Assembly: GCA_021730825.1 (NCBI GenBank)
Contig: JAKFYO010000326.1
Coordinates: 1 to 5,080, forward strand
Length of the DNA stretch: 5,080 bases
From: Hyphomicrobiales bacterium
Lineage (GTDB): Bacteria > Pseudomonadota > Alphaproteobacteria > Rhizobiales > Xanthobacteraceae
Reading direction: 5' to 3'
Position 1 is the first letter of the stretch, and the number at the start of each line of letters is the position of its first letter. Shown here piece by piece: positions 1 through 5,080 of this stretch. The notes beneath the pieces are model-generated. The model worked only from the letters and a program-made list of their open reading frames with translations. It had not been told where the DNA came from and made no database searches. Position numbers and translations under genes: made by a program.

Positions 1-2003
1 ATCGCCGCCTGCACGGCATTCCAGAATCCTGGGGCACCGCGGTCAACGTGCAGGCGATGGTCTTCGGCAACATGGGCGAGGAATCGGCAACAGGTGTCGC
101 GTTCACGCGCAATCCTTCGACCGGAAAGAAAGAAATTTACGGCGAGTTTCTCGTCAACGCGCAGGGCGAAGACGTCGTCGCCGGAATTCGTACGCCGCAG
201 AATCTCACGGCTGCAGCGCGCAAGGATGCCGGCTCCGACAAGCCTTCGCTCGAAGAAGTGATGCCGCAAACTTTTTCGCAACTCACCTACATCTTCGCGA
301 AACTCGAGAAGCATTACGCGGACATGCAGGACATCGAGTTCACGGTCGAGAAATCGAAGCTCTGGATGTTGCAGACGCGTTCCGGCAAGCGCACGGCAAA
401 AGCTTCGCTCCGCATCGCCGTCGAGATGGCGAACGAAGGCGTGATCACCAAAGAGCAGGCAATCAACCGCATCGAAGCGGGTGCGCTCGATCAGTTGCTG
501 CATCCGACCATCGACCCGAAGGCAGAGCGCAAGATCGTTGCGACTGGCCTCCCCGCTTCGCCGGGTGCTGCTTCCGGCGAGATCGTGTTCTCAGCCGACG
601 AAGCGGAAAGCGCCAAAGGCTCGGGCCGCAAGGTTATCCTCGTTCGCGTCGAGACTTCGCCGGAAGACATTCACGGCATGCACGCAGCGGAAGGCATTCT
701 CACCACGCGCGGCGGCATGACTTCGCATGCGGCAGTCGTCGCGCGCGGCATGGGCAAGCCCTGCGTCTCCGGAGCGGGTTCGGTTCGCATCGATTATGCC
801 GCGAAAACGCTGAGCGTCGGTCCGGTCACACTCAAGGCAGGCGATGTCATCACCATCGACGGCGCACAAGGCCAGGTGCTTCAGGGCCGCGTACCGATGA
901 TCGAGCCGGAACTGACAGGCGAATTCGCGACGCTCATGGGATGGGCCGACAAGGTGCGCAAGCTCGGCGTGCGTGCGAATGCAGATACGCCGGCGGACGC
1001 GAAAGCCGCGCGTAACTTCGGCGCGGAAGGCATTGGGCTCTGCCGCACCGAACACATGTTCTTCGACGACGACCGCATTCTTGCGGTGCGCGAAATGATC
1101 TTGGCCGACGACGAAAAAAGCCGACGCAAGGCGCTCGATAAGTTGTTGCCCGCGCAGCGCTCGGATTTCATCGCACTCTTCGAGACGATGAAGGGACTGC
1201 CGGTCACGATCCGCCTCTTGGATCCGCCGCTTCACGAATTCCTGCCGCATACCGACAAGGACATGGCGGAAGTAGCGGCAGCGCTCGGCACCGACGTAAA
1301 GAAGCTTGCGGGCCGCAAAGCGGAGTTATCCGAGTTCAATCCGATGCTCGGCTTCCGCGGGTGCCGTCTTGCCATCGCGTTTCCGGAGATCGCGGAGATG
1401 CAGGCGCGCGCGATTTTCGAAGCCGCGGTCCATGCCGGAAAAACTACCGGCGCGCCGGTGATCCCGGAAGTGATGGTGCCGCTGATTTCGACCAAAGCCG
1501 AGTTCGACATCGTGAAGGCGCGGATCGACGCGATGGCCGAGGCCGTGATGGCGGAAACGAAATCCAAGATCGAATATCAAGTCGGGACCATGATCGAATT
1601 GCCGCGCGCCTGCCTGCGCGCCGAGGAAATCGCGGAAACCGCGGAATTCTTCTCGTTCGGCACCAACGACCTGACACAGACCGCCTTCGGCATCTCCCGC
1701 GATGACGCCGCGATCTTCCTGAACACGTATCTTGCAAAGGGTATCATCCCAATCGATCCCTTCGTCTCGATCGACCGGGGCGGCGTCGGCGAGCTTGTAA
1801 AAATCGGCGTCGAGCGCGGACGCAAGTCGCGGCCCGATATCAAGCTCGGCATCTGCGGCGAGCATGGCGGCGATCCGGCTTCGGTCGCATTTTGTCACGA
1901 GGTGGAGTTGGATTACGTTTCCTGTTCGCCGTTCCGCGTACCGATTGCGCGGCTCGCCGCGGCACAGGCCGCGCTCGGAAAAGAACTCGTAAGCGAGGCC
2001 TGA
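1..2003 (+). CDS. ppdK: Pyruvate, phosphate dikinase, 3' part (5' end outside the window)
   Basis: This enzyme interconverts pyruvate, ATP and Pi with PEP, AMP and PPi in the cytoplasm. The reading frame is open from base 3, before any start codon, with family-typical sequence RLHGIPESWGTAVNVQAM, so the gene continues upstream. About 666 residues are present against roughly 870-900 for the family; most of the ATP-grasp domain is missing. Seen in order: the end of the nucleotide-binding domain (TRNPSTGKKEIYGEF), the swivelling phosphohistidine domain with GGMTSHAAVVARG (catalytic His codon 726-728), and the C-terminal TIM barrel. The barrel has GLCRTEHMFF (Arg codon 1044-1046), MLGFRGCRL (Arg 1356-1358), FSFGTNDLTQT, and CGEHGG with the proton-donating Cys at 1854-1856. 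All key residues are intact. The Thr two residues before the His is the site that PDRP-type regulatory proteins phosphorylate in known PPDKs. It is followed closely by a membrane protein gene and meaB. Confidence 0.97.
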   Translation, partial: RRLHGIPESWGTAVNVQAMVFGNMGEESATGVAFTRNPSTGKKEIYGEFLVNAQGEDVVAGIRTPQNLTAAARKDAGSDKPSLEEVMPQTFSQLTYIFAKLEKHYADMQDIEFTVEKSKLWMLQTRSGKRTAKASLRIAVEMANEGVITKEQAINRIEAGALDQLLHPTIDPKAERKIVATGLPASPGAASGEIVFSADEAESAKGSGRKVILVRVETSPEDIHGMHAAEGILTTRGGMTSHAAVVARGMGKPCVSGAGSVRIDYAAKTLSVGPVTLKAGDVITIDGAQGQVLQGRVPMIEPELTGEFATLMGWADKVRKLGVRANADTPADAKAARNFGAEGIGLCRTEHMFFDDDRILAVREMILADDEKSRRKALDKLLPAQRSDFIALFETMKGLPVTIRLLDPPLHEFLPHTDKDMAEVAAALGTDVKKLAGRKAELSEFNPMLGFRGCRLAIAFPEIAEMQARAIFEAAVHAGKTTGAPVIPEVMVPLISTKAEFDIVKARIDAMAEAVMAETKSKIEYQVGTMIELPRACLRAEEIAETAEFFSFGTNDLTQTAFGISRDDAAIFLNTYLAKGIIPIDPFVSIDRGGVGELVKIGVERGRKSRPDIKLGICGEHGGDPASVAFCHEVELDYVSCSPFRVPIARLAAAQAALGKELVSEA

Positions 2004-2007
2004 GGGG
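2001..2007 (+). promoter_or_regulatory. Ribosome binding site of the 88-residue membrane protein gene
   Basis: TGAGGGG lies five bases before the ATG at 2013 and resembles the Shine-Dalgarno consensus. Its first three bases are the ppdK stop codon, so ribosomes ending ppdK finish on this site. This supports the chosen start and suggests translational coupling within one mRNA. Confidence 0.6.
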
Positions 2008-2012
2008 CAAGA

Positions 2013-2279
2013 ATGAATATCTACGTCATTTTCGTCGCCATCATGGTCGTGGTCGGCGCTATCGCCGGCGCGGTGCTGACGGCACGGCCCGATCTGTTCT
2101 ATTTTAACCTGATGCCGTTCGTGTCGGTGCTCGCGACAATGGGTGTCGTAGAACTCCTCATCATGTCGACCGGCAAGCTCGAAGGTCCCATGCCACTCAA
2201 CGTCCGCTTCACAGCGCTCGGTCTCGGGCTAGCGGCGTACTTTCTCGTGGCGCATGGGCCGGCCTTCTTCGTTATATGA
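2013..2279 (+). CDS. Small membrane protein with three predicted membrane segments, function unknown
   Basis: I do not recognise this 88-residue protein as a named family. Three hydrophobic stretches are visible: about residues 3-23 (IYVIFVAIMVVVGAIAGAV), 29-51 (FYFNLMPFVSVLATMGVVEL follows a short RPD turn) and 66-88, the last running to the C-terminus. The only clearly polar stretch is residues 52-65 (STGKLEGPMPLNVR). It is therefore probably an inner-membrane protein with short loops. The start is supported by TGAGGGG five bases upstream. The gene begins nine bases after the ppdK stop, and its TGA overlaps the ATG of the meaB-like gene, so the three are probably co-transcribed. No catalytic motif or cysteine pair is visible. 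A role linked to PPDK or MeaB cannot be read from the sequence. Confidence 0.85.
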   Translation: MNIYVIFVAIMVVVGAIAGAVLTARPDLFYFNLMPFVSVLATMGVVELLIMSTGKLEGPMPLNVRFTALGLGLAAYFLVAHGPAFFVI

Positions 2280-3214
2280 GCGTCCCTTCGCTGAAAGAAT
2301 TGCGCGCGGGTGGAAAGTCTGCACTCGCGCGCGCTTTGGCGGCCATTGAAACCGAGGCCAACTCTCCTGCCCTTGCAGCACTTCTCGATGACGCCTGCGG
2401 CAATCCCAAGGGTCACATCCTCGGCCTTACCGGCACACCCGGTGTCGGGAAATCCACGCTCATCAACGCGCTGATCGCACGGGCGCGCACAACACATAAA
2501 ACAATTGCCGTGATCGCGGTCGATCCTTCTTCAAAGGCGACCGGCGGCGCGTTGCTCGGCGACCGCGCACGCATGACGACCGACCCCGACGACAAAGGCG
2601 TGTTCGTGCGTTCGATGGCGGCGCGTGACCGGCTCGGTGGAATTTCCAATGAGACCATTGCCGCAGCCGTATTGATGCGCGCGCTCTATGATCGCGTGAT
2701 CGTCGAAACGGTCGGCGTCGGGCAATCGGAATCCGATATTGCCGGCATTGCCGATACCGTTCTCCTCTGCATCCAGCCAGGTGCTGGCGACAGCCTGCAA
2801 TTCATGAAAGCGGGCGTGATGGAATTGCCGGACGTCGTCGCGGTCACCAAGGGCGATCTCGGCGCGTCCGCGCGGCGCGCGCTGGCCGATGTCGAAGGAG
2901 CTTTGGGATTGTCCGCGCGCGGAGACTGGCAGGCACCGGTCGTTACCATCACCGCCACGACGGGTGACGGTCTCGATCAGCTCGACGAAGCGATCGAACG
3001 GCATATCGCTTTCCTTGCCGAAGACCGGCGGCACGAAAAAAGGCTGAAGGCACAGGAAGCGTCCTGGGTCGATGAAGCGATCAAGGCCCGCTTCGGCAGC
3101 GAAGGCCTTGCCGCCGCGCGCAATATCAGTGTCGAGGCAACCGGCCCCTTTTCGCGGGAAGCCGCGCTCGCAGAAACGCTTAGAAAGCGGCTTTTCCCGT
3201 TAACCGCCAAGTAA
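2276..3214 (+). CDS. meaB: MeaB/ArgK-family GTPase, chaperone of B12-dependent acyl-CoA mutase
   Basis: MeaB proteins (human MMAA, E. coli ArgK/YgfD) are G3E GTPases that gate cofactor loading and protect methylmalonyl-CoA mutase and related B12 mutases in the cytoplasm. The 312-residue product shows the family signatures: a helical N-terminus, Walker A GTPGVGKS at residues 53-60, AVDPSS at 81-86 followed by GGALLGDRARM, the switch region VETVGVGQSESD at 143-154, the G4 base-recognition motif TKGD at 191-194 (N replaced by T), and a C-terminal arm from about 245 that serves dimerisation in characterised members. It is slightly shorter than the typical 325-335 residues. No Shine-Dalgarno is seen before the ATG, but that ATG overlaps the upstream TGA (ATGA), so translation probably depends on reinitiation after the membrane protein. 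No mutase gene is nearby. Older 'LAO/AO transport ATPase' labels refer to this same family and are misleading. Confidence 0.93.
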   Translation: MSVPSLKELRAGGKSALARALAAIETEANSPALAALLDDACGNPKGHILGLTGTPGVGKSTLINALIARARTTHKTIAVIAVDPSSKATGGALLGDRARMTTDPDDKGVFVRSMAARDRLGGISNETIAAAVLMRALYDRVIVETVGVGQSESDIAGIADTVLLCIQPGAGDSLQFMKAGVMELPDVVAVTKGDLGASARRALADVEGALGLSARGDWQAPVVTITATTGDGLDQLDEAIERHIAFLAEDRRHEKRLKAQEASWVDEAIKARFGSEGLAAARNISVEATGPFSREAALAETLRKRLFPLTAK

Positions 3215-3266
3215 CCCTGTTCGCGCGATAAATCCCGCCTGTTTTGTAAGCGTTGCGTAGGGTGTC
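3215..3266. other. Short spacer between meaB and the cell wall hydrolase gene
   Basis: This 52-base stretch holds no ORF and no clear hairpin with a T-run, so I cannot point to a terminator for the upstream cluster. An in-frame TAG at 3258-3260 fixes the ATG at 3267 as the first possible start of the next gene. A weak AGGGT at 3259-3263 is the only ribosome-binding candidate. Whether a promoter lies here cannot be decided by eye. Confidence 0.5.
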
Positions 3267-4406
3267 ATGCGTAGCCGGCGAGCGCCGCGAAAGCGGCCGT
3301 CATATTTGCGTTTTGCGCTCGCGCCCGCGCTTTTTCTTCTTAGCACGCAGCAAGGCGCCTATCAGGATCTCGGGAGCCTGCTCGCTAGAGAAGCGAACAT
3401 CACCGAACGCGCGCGTGCGCACCTGATGCAAGGCGCGCTTTCCTCGCTCCGCACCGCCACGCTCTCGCTGCCTACCAACAATTTCTTCGCATTGCCGCAA
3501 GCGCCGCTTCAGCCGAAGCCCAGTTTCGATCCCGACATCACCGGCTCGATCCCGCCCGCGCAGCTATCGGTTCATGCGACTTCCTCGGTCGAGCGGACAA
3601 ACAAGACAGACCGGTTCTTCGCAGCGCCTGCAACCGCCCGAGTGCCGAACGCCAGCATCTCATCTTCGCTCGCGCTAAATCCGCAAGCTGCCGAGCCCAA
3701 CGGACTGTTCGAGTTCGAAGAAAGCGAGCCGCGCGCAGACCGCCCAGGCAGCCTCGCGCATGATCGCGATATTCCCGAAGGCGATCCCACCGCAGTGTTC
3801 CGCATGAGCAGTCTTCTGTTCGATGCCGATGCGGGCTCGACGCCGCCGGGCGCTTTCAAGCATCGCCAGTATGTTGCGCCGGCCATCGTGCCGGACACTT
3901 CGCCGGACGCGCCGCTGCACGCGACCCGCAAACTGACGCCGGCCGAGCGCCTTGCGCTGAACCCGGTCGCGCGCGCGAAAGCGGTAAAGTGTCTTGCCGA
4001 GGCGATCTATTTCGAAGCGCGGTCCGAGCCTGAGCGCGGACAGATGGCGGTAGCGCAAGTCGTCGTCAATCGCGCTTTCTCCGGCTATTACCCGAACGAC
4101 ATTTGCGGCGTGGTCTATCAGAACAAGCACCGGCATCTCGCCTGCCAGTTCACGTTCGCCTGCGACGGCATTCCCGACATCGTGACCAGCAAGCCGCATT
4201 GGGCGATGGCCGAGCGTCTCGCGAACGACGCACTCGACGGCAGAGGCTATCTACAGGATGTCGGCAAGGCGACGCACTATCACGCCTATTACGTCTCGCC
4301 GTACTGGGCGCGTAAAATGCGGAAGATGTCGCGGATCGGCGCGCATACGTTCTACTTCCCGTTCGAGTGGGAAGTGGCGGAGCCGACCGCTACGGCCGCG
4401 CAGTAA
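3267..4406 (+). CDS. Cell wall hydrolase, SleB-like (Hydrolase_2 domain), exported or membrane-anchored
   Basis: The 379-residue protein carries a C-terminal SleB/CwlJ-type domain (Hydrolase_2, PF07486 by recognition) from about residue 238 to 370. Characterised SleB proteins are lytic transglycosylases that cleave peptidoglycan glycan strands. The signature CLAEAIYFEARSEPERGQ at 242-259 contains the expected catalytic Glu (E250, of YFEAR), followed by AVAQVVVNRA, CQFTFACDG and THYHAYYVSPYW. Cysteines 242, 280, 293 and 299 could form disulfides in the periplasm. The N-terminus is basic (RSRRAPRKR), then has a short hydrophobic stretch at about 13-26, consistent with a signal peptide or anchor though short. 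Residues 30-235 are low in order, rich in Ala, Pro and Ser, without a recognised domain; this is probably a spacer. The start is the first possible one after an in-frame TAG. Non-sporulating alphaproteobacteria commonly carry such proteins, so a role in envelope remodelling rather than germination is inferred. Confidence 0.92.
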   Translation: MRSRRAPRKRPSYLRFALAPALFLLSTQQGAYQDLGSLLAREANITERARAHLMQGALSSLRTATLSLPTNNFFALPQAPLQPKPSFDPDITGSIPPAQLSVHATSSVERTNKTDRFFAAPATARVPNASISSSLALNPQAAEPNGLFEFEESEPRADRPGSLAHDRDIPEGDPTAVFRMSSLLFDADAGSTPPGAFKHRQYVAPAIVPDTSPDAPLHATRKLTPAERLALNPVARAKAVKCLAEAIYFEARSEPERGQMAVAQVVVNRAFSGYYPNDICGVVYQNKHRHLACQFTFACDGIPDIVTSKPHWAMAERLANDALDGRGYLQDVGKATHYHAYYVSPYWARKMRKMSRIGAHTFYFPFEWEVAEPTATAAQ

Positions 4407-4547
4407 TCAAAGCAGAAGCAGATCGACCCGGCCGAGCGCCGCGCTCAGATAAATCAGCCCGGTCACGAGCAGCATGCCTGTCGCCGCGAGACCCGCCATC
4501 AGCGAGTAATCTTCGAGTATTGCTGGAGCTGTGTTCGTGCGGTTCAT
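4407..4547 (-). CDS. Small single-pass membrane protein, 46 residues, hypothetical
   Basis: The ORF runs from an ATG (complement of 4545-4547) to a TGA (complement of 4407-4409). It is supported by AGAGGA seven bases upstream (complement of 4555-4560). The product has a polar N-terminus (MNRTNTAPAILEDYS), then a hydrophobic segment at about residues 16-38 (LMAGLAATGMLLVTGLIYLS), and ends VDLLLL. That is the pattern of a small inner-membrane protein. Its stop codon directly abuts the TAA of the cell wall hydrolase gene, so the two genes converge with no spacer. A longer in-frame form starting at 4574 (MPWLSEDAA added) is possible but has a weaker ribosome site. I know no family for it. The ribosome site, membrane segment and exact fit between neighbours argue that it is real; proof by conservation is lacking. 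Confidence 0.62.
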   Translation of the reverse strand: MNRTNTAPAILEDYSLMAGLAATGMLLVTGLIYLSAALGRVDLLLL

Positions 4548-4554
4548 GGCGGCA

Positions 4555-4560
4555 TCCTCT
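4555..4560 (-). promoter_or_regulatory. Ribosome binding site of the 46-residue membrane protein
   Basis: Read on the minus strand this is AGAGGA, a close match to the Shine-Dalgarno consensus, seven bases before the ATG at 4547. It favours that start over the in-frame ATG at 4574. Confidence 0.55.
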
Positions 4561-4625
4561 GAGAGCCAAGGCATTCCGCCCTGCTCCCGTGACCATTTCG
4601 CCCGATAACCGCCGCAGACGGATTT

Positions 4626-4653
4626 TTGTTCCGCGGGCGTTTGCAGCTAGAAT
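4626..4653 (+). promoter_or_regulatory. Candidate promoter of the DUF4031 gene, possibly giving a leaderless mRNA
   Basis: TAGAAT at 4648-4653 differs from the TATAAT -10 consensus at one base. TTGTTC at 4626-4631, 16 bases upstream, matches the first three bases of the -35 box. The -10-like box ends six bases before the ATG at 4660, so transcription would begin at or next to the A of the start codon. No Shine-Dalgarno lies in the intervening CCCGCC, which fits a leaderless transcript. The assignment is by eye; -35 support is weak. Confidence 0.4.
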
Positions 4654-4659
4654 CCCGCC

Positions 4660-4929
4660 ATGGCGGTCTATGTCGACGAGGCGATCTGGAACTGGCAGGG
4701 CATGCGCTGGGCGCATCTGGTGGCCGACGAGGAACACGAACTGCATCGCTTCGCAGCCGCACTCGGCATTTCACGGCTGATCTATCAGGGGCCGCCGAAA
4801 ACGGCGCACCCGCATTACGACATCACCGCTTTCGAGCGCAGGATCGCGATTGCGCGGGGCGCCATCGCCTGCTCGCGCGAGGAGATCGTGCTCGTGCTGC
4901 GGCGGCTCCGGGCTTCCCGCGCAGCCTAG
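4660..4929 (+). CDS. DUF4031 domain-containing protein
   Basis: The 89-residue protein matches, by recognition, the small DUF4031 family (PF13223) over nearly its full length. It has the N-terminal VYVDEAIWNWQGMRWAHLV at residues 3-21, then an ADEEHELHRFAAALGI helix at 22-37, and a PHYDIT motif at 51-56 followed by a helical C-terminal half (RRIAIARGAIACSREEIV). The family has no established function that I know of; conserved acidic and His residues (D6, H19, H29, H52, D54) could bind metal or nucleic acid, but that is a guess. The ATG at 4660 is chosen because the conserved VYVD begins two residues later. No Shine-Dalgarno is visible; a -10-like box six bases upstream suggests leaderless translation. 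The protein is soluble and probably cytoplasmic. Its TAG stop lies in the first copy of a 15-bp tandem repeat. Confidence 0.85.
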   Translation: MAVYVDEAIWNWQGMRWAHLVADEEHELHRFAAALGISRLIYQGPPKTAHPHYDITAFERRIAIARGAIACSREEIVLVLRRLRASRAA

Positions 4930-4969
4930 CTGCGCCAAGCCTAGCTGCGCCAAGCCTAGCTGCGCCAAG
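4925..4969. repeat. Three perfect tandem copies of a 15-bp unit at a convergent gene junction
   Basis: The unit CCTAGCTGCGCCAAG occurs at 4925-4939, 4940-4954 and 4955-4969 without mismatch. Each copy contains CTAG, which reads as TAG on both strands. Because 15 is a multiple of three, the DUF4031 frame meets TAG in every copy (4927, 4942, 4957), and the minus-strand gene meets TAG in its frame in every copy as well. The DUF4031 gene stops in copy 1 and the minus-strand gene in copy 3. I see no strong hairpin with a T-run, so there is no evidence that it is an intrinsic terminator. Replication slippage is the simplest origin. Confidence 0.95.
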
Positions 4970-5080
4970 GGTTCGGCTTGTTCGTGCCGGAAGCAATCCC
5001 AACCTGCGGAGCCGGAGAAGGCTGCGGCAACGGGCGGCCCCAAGGCTGCGGCGTATCATCGGCAGGTGCTTCGATGGTAG
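4956..5080 (-). CDS. Proline-rich C-terminus of an unidentified protein (5' part outside the window)
   Basis: On the minus strand a frame is open from the window edge (first full codon at 5078-5076) to a TAG at 4958-4956, giving 40 residues. The peptide is Pro/Gln-rich (DTPQPWGRPLPQPSPAPQ) and ends GTNKPNPWRS, which resembles the disordered tail of an exported or envelope protein. No domain is available to name it. It would converge on the DUF4031 gene. The alternatives are a + strand frame over the same bases, which begins inside DUF4031 and looks less natural, or noncoding DNA. The call rests on composition and on the stop falling in the repeat exactly opposite the DUF4031 stop, so it is moderate. 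Confidence 0.55.
   Translation of the reverse strand, partial: TIEAPADDTPQPWGRPLPQPSPAPQVGIASGTNKPNPWRS

Larger units (their letters stand above)
4548..4659. other. Divergent intergenic region
   Basis: These 112 bases separate the minus-strand 46-residue ORF from the + strand DUF4031 gene, so promoters for both directions are expected here. On the + side a -10-like TAGAAT is visible (entered separately). On the minus side I find a good ribosome binding site but no convincing -10/-35 pair. No long inverted repeat or riboswitch-like structure stands out. Confidence 0.5.

Noticed and set aside
591..1250. 219-residue minus-strand ORF antisense to ppdK
   Set aside because: It lies wholly within a strongly conserved ppdK frame, has Arg/Ala/His-rich composition typical of a GC-rich shadow frame and shows no family motif.
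1326..1898. 190-residue minus-strand ORF antisense to the ppdK C-terminal domain
   Set aside because: Shadow of the TIM-barrel coding sequence with no recognisable motif and biased composition.
2531..3034. 167-residue minus-strand ORF antisense to meaB
   Set aside because: Explained by codon bias of the overlapping GTPase gene, whose motifs are all intact.
3675..4199. 174-residue minus-strand ORF antisense to the cell wall hydrolase
   Set aside because: Overlaps the conserved catalytic domain on the other strand and resembles no family.
4603..4630. Possible terminator hairpin before a T-run (CCG...CGGATTTTTG)
   Set aside because: The stem is only about three or four base pairs and lies upstream of the + strand gene, where no + strand transcript is known to end.
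4390..4746. 118-residue minus-strand ORF across the same region
   Set aside because: Runs in a different frame from the 46-residue ORF, overlaps the conserved DUF4031 N-terminus and lacks a ribosome site or motif.
4367..4780. 137-residue + strand ORF spanning the hydrolase end, the spacer and the DUF4031 start
   Set aside because: Arg/Ser/Pro-rich and crosses three better supported genes in another frame; no ribosome site.
4925..4969. Repeat array as CRISPR or as an intrinsic terminator
   Set aside because: Copies are directly adjacent without spacers and too short for CRISPR; no strong stem followed by a T-run is present.
4771..5043. Minus-strand ORF with three LAQLG pentapeptides, resembling a repeat protein
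   Set aside because: Also produced by the 15-bp repeat; it runs antisense across the conserved DUF4031 gene and has no other support.
4850..5080. + strand ORF with three PSCAK pentapeptides
   Set aside because: The peptide repeat is just the translated 15-bp DNA repeat; the ORF starts inside DUF4031 in another frame. The last third cannot be fully excluded.

Overview
The window looks like chromosomal DNA from a GC-rich alphaproteobacterium, most likely of the order Rhizobiales (Bradyrhizobium, Rhodopseudomonas or Xanthobacteraceae type). This rests on the codon bias, on the style of the pyruvate phosphate dikinase, on the alphaproteobacterial form of the SleB-type hydrolase and on the DUF4031 protein. 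The organism is an inference; no rRNA or other lineage marker is present. I see no mobile element, CRISPR array, tRNA or rRNA. Overall this is ordinary housekeeping sequence with a few unusual details.

Left part (1-3214, + strand): a tight three-gene cluster. It begins inside ppdK (pyruvate, phosphate dikinase), which has lost about its first quarter to the window edge. Nine bases later comes an 88-residue protein with three membrane segments. Its stop overlaps the start of a MeaB/ArgK-type GTPase (ATGA overlap). The cluster links PEP/pyruvate interconversion with a chaperone of B12-dependent acyl-CoA mutases; no mutase gene lies in the window.

Middle (3267-4406, + strand): a 379-residue exported or membrane-anchored cell wall hydrolase with a C-terminal SleB (Hydrolase_2) domain behind a long low-complexity spacer. 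Its stop codon directly abuts the stop of a short opposite-strand ORF (46 residues, one membrane segment, good ribosome binding site), which is easy to miss because of its size.

Right part (4548-5080): a 112-base divergent spacer separates the 46-residue ORF from a + strand DUF4031 gene. The latter has no Shine-Dalgarno sequence but a -10-like box six bases before its ATG, which suggests a leaderless mRNA. The DUF4031 gene ends inside three perfect 15-bp tandem repeats. From the other side, the proline-rich C-terminus of a partial minus-strand gene ends in the same repeat array. Each repeat carries CTAG, which supplies an in-frame TAG stop on both strands. This is the most unusual structure in the window, although it is more likely a slippage product at a gene junction than a new system.
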